Assembly (NCBI GenBank): GCA_009193035.1
Contig: SWDT01000127.1
Span: 62,001-126,000 of the forward strand
From: Halicephalobus mephisto
Taxonomy: Eukaryota > Nematoda > Chromadorea > Rhabditida > Panagrolaimidae
DNA length: 64,000 nt
Reading direction: 5' to 3'
The notes under the pieces were generated by a model that ran no database searches, was not told where the DNA came from, and worked only from the letters and a program-made list of their open reading frames with translations. Shown in pieces: positions 44,343 through 55,995 of the stretch (positions are counted from its first letter, which is position 1; each line of letters opens with the position of its first letter). Both the position numbers and the translations under genes were made by a program.

Positions 44343-46342
44343 ATTTCCACTTTTCACGATTAATGTATTTGATTCCTGTTTTTTGTTTTACCCTAATTAT
44401 GTAATGATTTAAATAATCGTAATGTATTCTGTTTTATATTTTCCTTTACCGCGATAGTTTATATTTATCACTTTGTGTTTCATTGCCCAAATTTGAGGAA
44501 GCAATAAAGATACAAGGACTAATCGATAGTAAAAAGTATTACTACGTTTATGTTTGTTAATTATTTCTGTAAGGGAATTCGACATGTTCACTCAACTGAC
44601 TAATCCTGCACAAATGCTAACTTCTCGGTTTATCCTAGTAATCCAATGATACAAAACTAATTAACTACAACTTCTGATGACTCAATGTCGTCGTTCTTCG
44701 TACTCACTTCTGAACGACTTCACTGCTGCAAAATGACGCTTATTTTGGATTTCCGCATCTCGGGGATTTTTGTGCTGAGAACCTCCTCGTTTTCCATGAT
44801 AATTTCATTCATCATTGATGTTGGTTTTTTTGATAAGCAAGATGACGAACTGCAATTAGAGTAATATAAGAATACATTTTATTAGTTAGCGATACACAAG
44901 ATAGACAAATAATTTGGAATAATTCTGATATCTCAGATAGTCTTGCAGCTGTTATACTCTTGTTCGAGAATATGCGAGGGTGGAGTAATGTGGACTGAAA
45001 TACCATAAACTATAAGGACTAACTGGTCCCAGCAACTGATATATCAGATATCATCGGAATTCATATTTGAAAACTTTTTATATCTAATTGCTTCGAAATA
45101 ATATATCCTATTATCATAATATTGAAAAATTCATAAATAAATACTTTTTACAAAGTAATCTCAAGACAAATTTTTAGAACTTTGCAATTAAGATTCAAAA
45201 CAGTAAAATCAAAGTTCACACGGCTCTGCAAAAATAGAATCATGATAGTACTAATTTAAAACTCAAAAATAAGTTTTTTTCATGAATTTTCAGAACTTTG
45301 CAATCAAGATTCAAAATCGAAAAATTCAGTGTTTATATGATTTTATAAAAATACAACCATAATCATATTATTGTAAAATTTTAGAGTAAAGTTTTCTTCA
45401 AAATGGTCTTAACACGAAGTTCTAGAAGTTTTTAGAAACTATAGTAACATACAATTTCGATTTTATGTGGTAATTTCGTAATTTTGCCCTATTTCGTAAT
45501 TGATTTTTTAAAACCATATCCTACCTAAATAGACCTAGAAATTCCTAAATTACAGTTACACAGGGTACATAACCCTCTATTCACTCTCGACGATGAATGC
45601 TTGTGTGAAAATACTAATATACGCTGAAAAAATTATACACAAAAAACCATAACTTGCACATGACGTAAATTTAAAAAATACTATAATTTTTGTTTAAAAT
45701 ACCAAATGCTCATGAAAACCGTCAGAATCAAAGTTGTCGCTTTTGAACTTTCGAACCGAACTGTTAATTTCGAAATTCGTGAGATTCATTTTATCAAACC
45801 GTTTTTCAAAAAATAAAACAACATATGATCAAATTACTCAATAATTAATCTGTATCTAGTCTCCATTTGCAGTTTCCAACATTACTGCCTTGTTTACTAC
45901 TTTTGAGCTTCTTAGAGTATCAGCCAGTCGATGATGGTTGTCATCTGGCATCTTTTTCCTTCCCTATATGTATTCTTAAAGTTTACTGTTTTTGATTATT
46001 TTTAATGCAAAATTGTTAACTGGTCAGACTCAACGGCTTAATTCCTTAGCCGGGATTCGAATTTAAAAACTGGAAAGTTCAAAAAAACCAACAGCTCTAG
46101 TTACATTTGAGTCACTTTTTTAAGTTGACAATCTTTGCAAACATTTCACGCAATAGTCGTTTTTTTAATTTGACACTGTACCAAACATACTTTTTTGTGT
46201 AATTGTTGACACGATCGAAGAATACCGTATTGACTTACGAAGAATAGCAAAAAAAAGATTTATCTTTGAAAAATGCAGCAAACCTCACTTGAACGTGCAA
46301 TAGTTAGCACTCTTTGTTTCATACCGTTGTAATTTATATATA
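44343..46342. other. Repeat-bearing intergenic region
   Basis: The copy of dispersed repeat D at 45295-45575 is preceded by a diverged extra unit (45150-45290). A possible old pair of family-A ends brackets about 45640-46202 (TATACACAAAAAACCATAAC and ATACTTTTTTGTGTAA). No gene was supported. Confidence 0.4.
45295..45580 (+). repeat. Dispersed repeat D copy 2
   Basis: It matches 16855-17165 with scattered substitutions over about 280 bp, ending at the shared CACAGGGTACATAACCCT. Confidence 0.75.
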
Positions 46343-46508
46343 CAGTAAAACTTGGATATAAGATAACCCTGATATAACATATCTCGGGTTATAGCATATT
46401 GTGTGAGTGAGTGGTTAATCTGTCTTCAAATTCACCTCCGATATAATAATCCTTCATAAAATATGCTTTACCTGGTCCCAGGGGGTATCTTATATCCAAG
46501 TTCAACTG
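46343..46508. mobile_element. Tigger/pogo-type MITE copy 2
   Basis: CAGTAAAACTTGGATATAAG and CTTATATCCAAGTTCAACTG form inverted ends flanked by TA. The 166-bp length and ends match the copy at 22874, with diverged interiors. Confidence 0.8.
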
Positions 46509-46675
46509 TATTTAAAAAAGGCGGTTAGAAAACAATGGCAACAACTCGTTAGAAATCCCGAGAAAGGAAAAAGGAAATTGAAAGATCTTCTTCATTACAA
46601 TAGATAAATCGGAATTTCAAGTATCAGTATATTCAGGTGTTCATCGCTTAATAATCGTATCATGTATATTGCATA

Positions 46676-46697
46676 GGTTTAATTGCCTAGTTTTGAG
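46676..46697 (+). other. Spliced-leader-like 22-mer
   Basis: GGTTTAATTGCCTAGTTTTG plus AG matches the nematode SL1 exon at 18 of 22 positions from memory, and is followed directly by ATG rather than the GT donor of an SL RNA gene. It could be a chance match, an SL RNA relic, or the front of a retrocopied trans-spliced mRNA. Confidence 0.2.
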
Positions 46698-48083
46698 ATG
46701 TATCAATAAAGAAAACTGCTCCAGGACATGATTAAGCTCCTACCGCGATACTTCCTGACGTTACAGTAAGAGGACACTCATCGTTTTATGAAGCTGGTTG
46801 CTTCAGACTGTTATTATTATTATTATTATTATGGTGCTTGGATTATTCTTTTCGGTTTTATATATTGTTTAGAATAAAGAAGTTCAAAAAAATTTCAAAA
46901 ACTTGGTCTGTACCACAGCAAAGGCGAAAAAACACTCTCTTACTCTCTTGCAGCAATTACCACTACAGTATCCCACTAAAAAGGTTATTTTCCTTGCTGT
47001 TAAAATTTTATAAACTAAATCTTGATATCTACGATTTTATCATCGATAAATATTTATAAATTTTATTTTGTTTTTAGTTTCTTTATGAACCGTGCAAAAG
47101 ACCAACTATCGTAAATAAAATAAAATAGATATATGAAATCCAAATCTCAGAAGAAATCTACCGGAAAAATTAAATTTTTGAACTAGCAAGTTTAATGACA
47201 ATTAAAAATTAGAACAAATTTAAAAAGAAAATTACGTGGCAATGTGGTTTTCCATCACAAACAGCATAAAAAATAGAGATGTTAATTTTTTAACAAAGTT
47301 ACTGTTAAAATAGAAAACAAAAGTGTAATGATAGTCTACTAGCATTATAAGATACAATTTTTATATTTCCTCCCATCCAAAAAATCCGAGAGTTCCACTC
47401 ATGCCCCTATAGTACTCCACATTCCCCGATGTTCAGGCTATCTCTCCGGGTCCTCTCTAGTTTAGTTTTTCTGTCCCAACATCTACATAACAAGTTTCAA
47501 TACACAACAAGAGAGACTCCTATTCATACTCTACAGTACTCCACACTCCCCGATGTTCAAGCTATTGATTTTGATACTTTCTAGTTTAGTTCCTGTTCCA
47601 ACAGTCATCCATGCTTAAGTCACTTAATAATCATTTAATTCCTTGCTTTCTTTAATTTTCAATATTCACTTATTTAATCTAATGTAATACTATTACTGAG
47701 AAAAAAAATTAAAAATCAAAAATGATTATTAAGATTTTAAAATAGATTTAACTTTGAAGAATTTCTCAGTTTGATCTTCAAATCACTGAATTGCATTAAT
47801 TTTTGTCATTTAGAATTGACAACAACTATTCAGTAAAATTTGCAATAATATGAATTTTATAAAGAAAAATTTCATGAAGTTTCGTTGTTTTTGAATACAA
47901 AATAAATCAGTTTGAAAATTCAAAATCAGTTAACTTACTTTTCTAAAATTAAATTTAAATTTCATACCTTCTCCAAAAGTCAAAATCACAATATTTAAAA
48001 TAAATTCGGTTGCCACAATTCATCTTCCATTTCAATGCAAATTCTTCAATAAAGTAACTATTAAAATATTTAACGTGTTACAC
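46698..48083. other. Intergenic DNA before the large palindrome
   Basis: 47405-47600 contains a ~131-bp tandem duplication with CTCCACA[TC]TCCCCGATGTTC and TCTAGTTTAGTT in each copy. No gene was supported. Confidence 0.5.
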
Positions 48084-48531
48084 AGTCCAACTAAAATGAG
48101 TTTAGGAAGTAGATTCATCATTAACATGTTTGGAATTGCTTTTTCCAAATCTCGATATAAATAATTATTTTTGTTTCATTTGTCAATCCAAGTGGCCCGT
48201 GTAACGATCATGAAGTAGATATCGTATAAAAAGTTTATAGAATAGATGCCTGAGACACAACACAAAATCTATGTTCAACTCGATACACTCAACAAAACAC
48301 AATAATTTTCGTCGCGAAGAACTGTATGTTCCTTCGTTGATTCTAAGGGACTCTCTTCGACACCAAGCGCTTCTCACTAAGGATGAAGTGCCTCATTCAA
48401 CAGTTTTCATCAAATTTATTGTAACAGAGAAAATATTGGACTTTTTATCCACATGAATATAGTTTATTGCAAACTTGAAAGCAAAGTTACAAATACATAA
48501 CCCTGATTCGGGAACCAGGACTGTTTCAATC

Positions 48532-48682
48532 TCATTTCCTTATGGCGCTCAACAGAGACTCGAGGGCCTTCACCTGTCTGCAAAGTTCCCGTCACTCAAT
48601 TCACCGACAACCAAGGGACCTACCGTTCCTTCCGCTCGATGTCCTTCTTCAGCCGCTCGATACTGTCTTCCTTCACCGTCAT
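48532..48682 (-). CDS. Microprotein family copy 3 (34 aa)
   Basis: Two exons, 48682-48624 and 48577-48532, with a 46-bp intron (GTAGGT...TTTGCAG). The product is MTVKEDSIERLKKDIERKER, then QVKALESLLSAIRK. It is almost all charged helix, with heptad-like Leu/Ile spacing. The splice falls in the same Arg codon as in copies 1 and 2, within a KER|xVxxxES core. The frame is open upstream, so the start could be earlier. Function unknown. Confidence 0.45.
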
Positions 48683-49504
48683 CCTTCTATCCCAGTGGTT
48701 CCAACGGATCCGCACAACAACTTCTTCGCCAAAAATCAACAATCAAGCCATTTACCCTGCAATCCGTCTTTAAGTAGTTGAGGTCTCCATCAGTCTCCCC
48801 GCCCAGAAAACAACAAGTCATCCATGTCCTTTGTTTTTTATTTTAGGACACAAAGGAAAACAATACAGCGTCGTAATCCAATCTGTTATGGATTTACGAT
48901 TTATTTGTCACACTTCAAAGTACTCGAGGTCCGGTGTTGGGTTTAGCGTGTTTTGTGCTTTTTTAAAGCTGCAGAGCCAATCTCGCAGACTTGTTTATTT
49001 TCCTTGACACTTTGAGAACAAAGATCCTTTGGTTTTGAACTTTGATTTTAGGATGTCTGCCAAGAAGTCAAGACTTCCCGGCAATCCCGTAAAAGTCCAT
49101 TTCAGTAGGATCAATTGAGAAGAGTCGCTATAAATCTAGCTATGGTCTGCCGACGTTCGTTTGGGATCTGTATTTGGTATGTGGCAACTAATCTTTAGAA
49201 CTGCCAAATCACAGCACGGAATTTCAAATAAGAAATGTCAAACAGCAGTAAAGTGACTGAAATAAATCAAGGTTTATTTTGCAACGGATTCAATATTTTA
49301 CTCAAGATCGGATGCATGTATTCATTTGACGATCTTCAGAAACAAAAAGGAGATCAATTTACGAAATTGAAGCATCACAGATTGCAATGACGAAAGTACT
49401 CTTTTTCTGTTGAGCTCCAATCTGCATTTGAAGAGGATGCATTGCACACTGGTTTTATCATTTTACAAAACTTTATTATTCCCGTGTTTTTGGCTTTGAC
49501 AGCA

Positions 49505-49808
49505 CCCTCTTAACTGATTGGGGAGCAATTGCCAGCACAAGGGAAACGACACAGGAGTTTACAAAACCTCCTAATTATCCTGTTCCACAGCGATTCCCAA
49601 TCAACCAAGAGAACTCTTACTGTAAACGTAGTGACCGATCCATATTGACTTGGTTCTCTACCTTAATTCAAAGAAACTCATCCATGTATGTTATTCTGTT
49701 TGTCGAATCAGTAGGAATCCCCTTTTTAATTTCGGGAACATCCCCATTGTTTCTTCTTCCCCAGCTCACTGCAAAATGGTCGAGCGCACCCACTCTAAAC
49801 ATTAAACT
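49505..49808 (+). CDS. Candidate exons of a mirrored unknown gene, left copy
   Basis: After a TTGGCTTTGACAG acceptor the frame reads IASTRETTQEFTKPPNYPVP... to IQRNSS. Relative to the right copy (57754-58070, -) it carries indels of 6 and 3 bp that keep the frame, which suggests coding constraint. A likely short intron (GTATGTTATTC to TTCTTCCCCAG, about 49687-49763) differs by non-triplet indels. Earlier exons, start and function are unknown. Confidence 0.3.
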
Positions 49809-51383
49809 TTGACTGATAACCCTTATTATTTTAAAACGTTCTATCAATTAATCACAACAGTCACTTTGATCATGGGCTCACAATTGACCAATCCCTTTAC
49901 ATGGTCTTTTTGTTCTCGGTAAAAGGGCCAATCCCCTCATATCCTCAAAAGTGAGTCACTGTTATTAAGTACTGAAGGAATGGTTGCAAATATCCCCAAG
50001 CCTCGATAGCTGTCAAATGATAAGAGCGTTCTTTGTGCTCGTATCCCTCACATGAGTTGTTTTTAGTCGTGCATGATGATTTTGGAACAGTTCTGCTTGC
50101 AACATAAAATTATCTGTACGACAACATTGGAAAGAAAATTGACGGACGTTCACTTGCGTTTCTGGAAAGCAGCCCCTTTCCGCAAATTCTTGGAGGGAAT
50201 TATGCGACATATGTTGGACAAAACACCTTGTTCGAAGTGGTCTTGTAGGATGAGCTATAAATGCTTTTTCGAATAGGGACTACTTTCCAGAAATGAAAGT
50301 GAACGTCCAGTTTTCGAGGTGTACTGATTCCAAAGTTTTAAACGTTCAATATTAGACGGTGACTCGACATGCAGTCAGTTTGGTTTATCAATAATGTGCA
50401 AATCCAGATGTTTAATACGTCACTGAAGAGATAAACCACCAACCCAGATTCGAGAAGGTCTTCTTCACGGACTGTACTGTAGAAACTACAATTACAAAAT
50501 AAGAGCTTTTTGGACATGAGTCATCATCGACACAGAGAACCAGTAAGGGAGTGCCGGAGAGGGATTCGAGGTGAGGATGTCATTAAGTTTTTATAATTAC
50601 TGATGTCATCCAGTGTGGGTTTTGTAAATCACACCATTTTGAAACCTCTGAAATGAGTATTTGTAAATGAAGACGATAAAAGTTGTCAGAATTTCCTCGG
50701 CATGAATTCCTACAACTCTAAATAACAGAAATCAATTCCGACTTTCGATGGCACTGGAAGGTTTGGAAAGTCAAAAAATCTAGGTCCCATGTATGGAAAA
50801 GATATTTTAAAAAACATTCATATTTTTTTAAATTATCAAAAAGGGAAATGAATGAGAAAGTCTTTTCGCACTTAAAGAATAATTCAGAGGTATTAATATT
50901 TTTTATTCACTGTCTACTTTAAATTTTAACTTTTAAAATTGTAGATTTCGTTCTTGATTAGTCATTTTTTGAGAGGAATTGCTTTTATTAGTATAAGAAG
51001 ATCAATCTGGAGCATCTATAGTTTTTTCGGAGTTTCTGAATTCCAAATTTTTGAGAAATTACATGACAATTACGTTGTTCGAGTATCTCTGAGAACTTTC
51101 CTTGGATACATGACTAGTTATTGAATAGCGCGAAGCATGACAATTCTCGCTTTACGGGATTTTATGAGCTAAAATCCCCGACATAAATATATTCTACTGC
51201 GACTTTTCATATATGAACTGAATATTAAGATGAGTAGTCATTGTAATATGGTAAAGCATAATTATTAATGAAACAAAAGAAAGCATAAAAGTTTATTTGT
51301 AAAAGCGCAAGAAATCTTAAAAGTTTCGAAATTTGGCGCAAATCACTAAAACATAAATATATTTTATTATTGCTGTTATATTA

Positions 51384-52360
51384 TGCCTCGTGATAAGCAG
51401 TTTAGTAAATGCAGAAGAAAGTATATTGAAGGCTCTCGAAAAGCCAGAAAATAGTATAGATCAATTGCTAACAAACTTAATTGTATAAAAGCTAAAGTTA
51501 GGCTGATGTTTCGTTGTAAACAGCACAAGAAGAGGCCTGAACATTCAGAGAAGGTGAATTTGAGAGATTAACAACAATCCTGACAAAACTTCCAATTCTA
51601 TGAAATTTGCAAGGAATATTCGAAACGAATGTGAGGTTGATATCTCTGTTAAAATTGAAGAAAGCTCCAAGAATCCTACGTGTCGGTCAGAGAAATAGAC
51701 GTGAATTTGCAAGAATTCATAGGAACAGACAGTGGGAAAATGTAATGTCTAGACTCAATAGAATGCCTGTTTCTTAAGCCATCTTTTCTGATGAAAAGAA
51801 GTTCATGTCGGAAAACTAAATCTGGCCTCATCTAGTCCGAAACTAATATGGAAGGAAAAACATCTCTCGGCAGGCATCGAACCCGCATCGTCTTGCTATC
51901 CGGGCAAGTGCTTTTCTCTTAAGATAAGAAATTGACCTTTTCCAGTTCAATTCCTGGGAGCAGAATCGTTTCTCCTGAACGATCGCTCCTTTCTCGCTAC
52001 GCTTAATGTCGTGACAGTCCAATCTCGATTGTTCTGATCAATGCTTTATTCCACGACGAGATAACACGAAAATTTACATTAGTGACGACACCATGAAATG
52101 GTTCAATGAAAAGAAAAACTTCTTCTATCTTAGTCCGTACGTTCTCCTGATTTGAATCTGATAGAGAATCTCCATGGCATTATGATATAGCATCTATTTC
52201 AAAATGGGCATCAATACAGAGACTCGTATGAGTTGGGAAAGGTTATCATGGAGGGATAGAAAATTGTGCCTCAAGAGACAATAGGAAATCTAGTCAATTC
52301 AATAACGTCAGATTATTTGAGGTGCTTACGAAAAAAGATGTAAAACCCATCATTAATTGT
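51384..52360 (+). pseudogene. Broken Tc1/mariner transposase
   Basis: Fragments in three frames follow the family order: an N-terminal start near MPRDKQFSK, a KKRPEHSEKVNLRD linker, REFARIHRNRQWE, and the first catalytic Asp block IFSDEKKF near 51785-51810. After a foreign insert come a catalytic-core remnant with HVSNDTMKWF-like sequence, a PDLNPIENLWG-type remnant near 52150, and a C-terminal PQETIGNLVNSITSDYLR-like end. Several stops, frameshifts and the insert inactivate it; the middle catalytic part is missing. Confidence 0.75.
51866..51935 (-). pseudogene. tRNA-like sequence inserted in the transposase
   Basis: The minus strand has a perfect anticodon stem CTTGC/GCAAG with a 7-nt loop CCGGATA and a T-arm GCGGG-TTCGATG-CCTGC. 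The acceptor and D arms do not pair, and position 33 is C rather than T. It is probably the head of a SINE or a tRNA pseudogene within an insert of about 51850-52060. Confidence 0.45.
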
Positions 52361-52799
52361 TCTACTTCGTTCTGTAAATAAAAAGAAAAGCGATAATAGA
52401 ATATATTTATATTGAGGATTTTACATAAACTTGATAGGTAAAGTGAAATCTAACAGATCGAAAATGTTAGTTGAAGAGAAACTACCCAAACTATTGTTTA
52501 GTTATAAGCACGTTAGCATAAATCGGTTAAAGAAAATGAAACTTTTTGAATTTTGATTCGACACGAATAATTCATTTTTAAGGCTTATTTTCGATGGTTT
52601 CTGAATATTTATTTTTTTACGTTTATTAGATAAAGAAAGATTTAGTTTCAAAGTAAAAGTTTTTTAGGAAATAGTAAATTTTAATTCAGCTACTTTCGAT
52701 CGAAAATTCCTAATCTTGACAACATGACTTCATTCTTTCAATCATAAAGCGCATTGCAGAACCCAAAGTTGCAAGTCAAGTCCTTTTTTACAATAGTGC

Positions 52800-53626
52800 A
52801 AAGTGTTTTTAAATAAATATTACTCGACTTACTGTCAGCAAAATTAATTGTTTACTTCAAATGTAAATTTATCTTTGTTTTTCCTTAAAAATCACCATAT
52901 CATATCAATTAAAATTCTGCAATCTAGGGTTGGATTTTTCGGTCTAGCAAATCGAAGGATTGTTTCAAAAAATGGGCGGAGCTTGTAATGAGCATAAAAG
53001 CCTCTAACAAGCGGAAAAATGTATTCCCAAGGAATCTCAATCAAGATGGCTTTTGAGTGTTTCAACCAAACATCTTTCGACTCCAGATGCTACAAGGACG
53101 ATGACGATGAAGAGAAAAGAAGAGAAGACGAAGAGAAGAGAAGACAAGACGAAGAGAAGAGAAGAGAAGACGAAGAGAGAATCAGAAAGGAAATCGAGGA
53201 GAAAGAAAGGTTGGTTTTTGTTCGATTATAGTATAATTTTTGTTTTGTAAGTCTAGAAAGCAGGACAAAAGTGATATTGATATTTTCAGACGAGTTCGAG
53301 AAATGGAATCAGTTTTGAATGCTTTCAGTCGTGACCACAACAACAACAACTAACGAATTCACGAAAATCAAAAAGTAATTTTAATGGATTGTATGCGTTG
53401 AATATTATACAAATTAACCAATAAATAATAGAATTCTGTAATCTCGAGTCATACAACTATATAAAAATAGATAAATACTTGAGTTAAAAAATAAGTTGAT
53501 CAGAAATCCAGAGATTTAACTGATCTCACTTTTATCGAAAAACATCTTGAAAATACGTAAAAATCCCCCGAAATAAGTTTTACTTAATAGAAATTTAAAA
53601 ACCTAATAAGTTAAAATTTATTGAAA
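52800..53626. repeat. Inner left arm of the large palindrome
   Basis: Reverse complement of 55240-55995, e.g. TTTTTAAATAAATATTACTC and the microprotein gene; it ends sharply at AAACCTAATAAGTTAAAATT. Divergence is concentrated in an acidic/basic codon expansion and in AT runs. Confidence 0.85.
53019..53353 (+). CDS. Microprotein family copy 1 (84 aa, E/K/R-rich)
   Basis: Exons 53019-53209 and 53290-53353 with an 80-bp intron (GTTGGT...TTTTCAG). The start MYSQGISIKMAFECFNQTSF is identical in copy 2, supporting the upstream ATG. DDDDEEKRREDEEKRRQDEE and further repeats form a long single alpha-helix or coiled coil, followed by EIEEKER|RVREMESVLNAF and HNNNN. Compared with copy 2 it has about 23 extra residues of a 6-7-residue E/K/R repeat. 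Poly(A) signal AATAAA at 53420. No signal peptide; function unknown. Confidence 0.6.
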
Positions 53627-55239
53627 AATGATATGAACGTAGATATTAGCTGTTCGTCTTCAATTTTTTCCTCATGAACTCGATCAATTTTTTTGGCGCG
53701 TACCTAAGGAAATTCACAATTATTTTTTTTTTTTAATTTTAAAAATTATATTATTACTCGATAGAAATCTACAAAATATAGTGGAATTCAATAGGGAATT
53801 TTAGAATTTTCCAGAATCTTGAAGAAAATTCTAAAATATTCCAGAATCTTATGAAATTTTGAGGTTTTCAACAGTTCCGTGGACATTTTGAGAATTTTTT
53901 AGAATTTTCTAAAATTTTGTAAAAATACTAAAAACCGTTAAGAAACTTCTAGAATTTTCTCTAATCTAGTTGAAGTCCAGTAAATTTTTGAGATTTTCCA
54001 GAATTAAAAAATGTTTTAGAATCTTGTAATTTAATAGAATGTTTTAGAAATTTTGAAAATCTCTTAAAATTCTCCAGAAATTTTAGGTTTCTAAAAATTT
54101 GTGTTGAGATAATTTTTTAAAAGTATTTATTTTCATTTTTACAGGAATTTTAAATATTTCAATTGATATCCATTCGTTTTTTGTTACGAATTTACTTTTA
54201 AAAGTGTTCGATTTCGCCAAAATTAATGTTTAACTTTTTCTGAATTGTAATTTCAGAATCCAGAAGAAACTTAAAAAATTCCGAAATTTTGAATTCAAAA
54301 AATTTTTTTTAAATTCTAAAAAGTTATATCGAGGGAATGTCGCTACAATATTTACTTTTTACAATAACATGATTACTATTTTACCTATATTCTTTTAACA
54401 GTGTACTGTAAGATTTAAAATAAATTTAGATTACTTTCCTTATTGCTTTAAAAGTCGAATGTCATATTTGTAATTGATTAAAACATTTCTGAGTAAAACT
54501 CGAGTCATTTTGAGATGACATAGTTTTTATATGGTTTTGTCATTTTTTCTCTTTACTGTTTTCACTCTATTTTATCTACTTTTTTCACTCTTTCCACTCC
54601 TCCTTTTCCCTACTTGTTCCCCAGAAGAACCTTTCTCAAATCTAAAAGATTATGATTCTGCTCGATTTTCTTATGAGGAGGAAAAAATGAAGATGTAAAC
54701 AATTTTTTTTCTTTTCTGATTGGCATCAAAGGTCTATCGAATCTCAATGAACAATTAACTATTATAGGAAATAAAATTTTTAAAAAGTAAAATAATCAGA
54801 GATGTGCTAAAAGAATTCAGGATTTTTTTTAATTTTAAAATTTTTTATGAAAGTGCCTTGCTACAACGGTTCAGTTTTTTGAAATTCTTAAATTTATATT
54901 TTGATTACAAATTTTTCTCCGGATTCTGGAGGCTTCTAGAGTCCCAAAACTTTGCAGAACTTCAGAAAATTTCAAAAAAATTAGAGCACATTCTAAAAAT
55001 TTTAATAAAGATTTAGGATTTCTCAATTCTTCATCAGGTTCTCCAAATTTTTAAAACTTTCTGTTGAATTTTAAAACCTTCGCAGAACTCTTATGGAATT
55101 CGAAGTAAAAACAAAAGACAAATTACATTAGAAAAATTCTCTTTTTTTTGATGCCCCAAAAGTGTCCTCTGTTCTCCTACGAAAACATGATTTAAATCAT
55201 TAAAAACAGTGTACTACATTTCCGGTTTTGCTTTTTGTC
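53627..55239. other. Loop of the large palindrome
   Basis: About 1.6 kb between the arms, AT-rich with GAATTTT/CCAGAA words; no gene, no internal symmetry noticed. Confidence 0.6.
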
Positions 55240-55995
55240 AGTAAATTTTAACTTATTAGGTTTTTAAGTTTCTATTAAGTAAAACTTATTTCGGGGGATT
55301 TTTACGTATTTTCAAGATGTTTTTCGATAAAAGTGAGATCAGTTAAATCTCTGGATTTCTGATAAACTTATTTTTTAACTCAAGTATTTATTGATTTTTA
55401 TATAGTTGTATGACTCGAGATTACAGAATTCTATTATTTACTGGTTAATTTGTACAATATTCAACGCATACAATCCATTAAAATTACTTTTTGATTTTCG
55501 TGGATTCGTTAGTAGTTGTTGTTGTGGTCAGGAATGAAGCTACTTATAACTGATTCCATTTCTCGAACTCGTCTGAAAATATCAATATCACTTTTGTCCT
55601 GCTTTCTAGACTTACAAAACAAGAATTATACTATAATCAAACGAAAACCAACCTTTCTTTCTCCTCGATTTCTCTTATAAGATCGTCATCGTCCTTGTTG
55701 TAGCATCTGGAGTCGAAAGATGTTTGGTTGAAACACTCAAAAGCCATCTTGATTGAGATTCCTTGGGAATACATTTTCCCACCTGTTAGAGGCTTTTATG
55801 CTCATTACAAGCTCCGCCCATTTCTTAAAACAATCTCCCTCCGATTTGCAATGAAAAAATCTGATAATACATTGCTCCACCCCCAAGTGACTTTGATATA
55901 GGGATTTTTTGGAAAATAATTAATTAGTTGAAATGTAGAGTCATCTTTAAATTGCTGACAATAAGTCGAGTAATATTCATTTAAAAACATCTTGA
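55240..55995. repeat. Inner right arm of the large palindrome
   Basis: Mirror of 52800-53626; contains microprotein copy 2. Confidence 0.85.
55509..55774 (-). CDS. Microprotein family copy 2 (61 aa)
   Basis: Exons 55774-55653 and 55572-55509 with an intron bounded by GTTGGT and TTTTCAG. The protein starts MYSQGISIKMAFECFNQTSF, has CYNKDDDDLIREIEEKER, and after the splice RVREMESVISSFIPDHNNNY. It lacks the E/K/R expansion of copy 1 but keeps frame, splice sites and both ends, which argues that both copies are or recently were functional. Conserved Cys residues lie in the N-terminal half. Confidence 0.6.

Larger units (their letters stand above)
48084..50765. repeat. Outer left arm of a large palindrome
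   Basis: It is the reverse complement of 56852-59246 along its length, with few substitutions and small indels by eye. A ~230-bp segment at 48167-48400 is absent from the right arm. It contains microprotein copy 3 and other mirrored loci. Confidence 0.88.
51181..52412 (+). mobile_element. Tc1/mariner-type DNA transposon, degraded
   Basis: Left end 51181-51208 (ACATAAATATATTCTACTGC...) and right end 52385-52412 are inverted repeats matching at about 22 of 28 positions. A second left-end-like copy lies at 51351-51378, directly before the transposase start. The element is present only in the left palindrome arm, so it inserted after the inverted duplication or was lost from the other arm. Confidence 0.78.
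50766..52799. other. Left-arm-specific DNA of the palindrome
   Basis: No counterpart is seen in the right arm. It contains the Tc1/mariner element; the flanks are AT-rich without genes. Confidence 0.6.

Noticed and set aside
48475..48781. 79- and 100-codon ORFs (and their mirror at 58785-59091)
   Set aside because: They run antisense to the microprotein exons and across their intron; splice-consistent coding is on the other strand.
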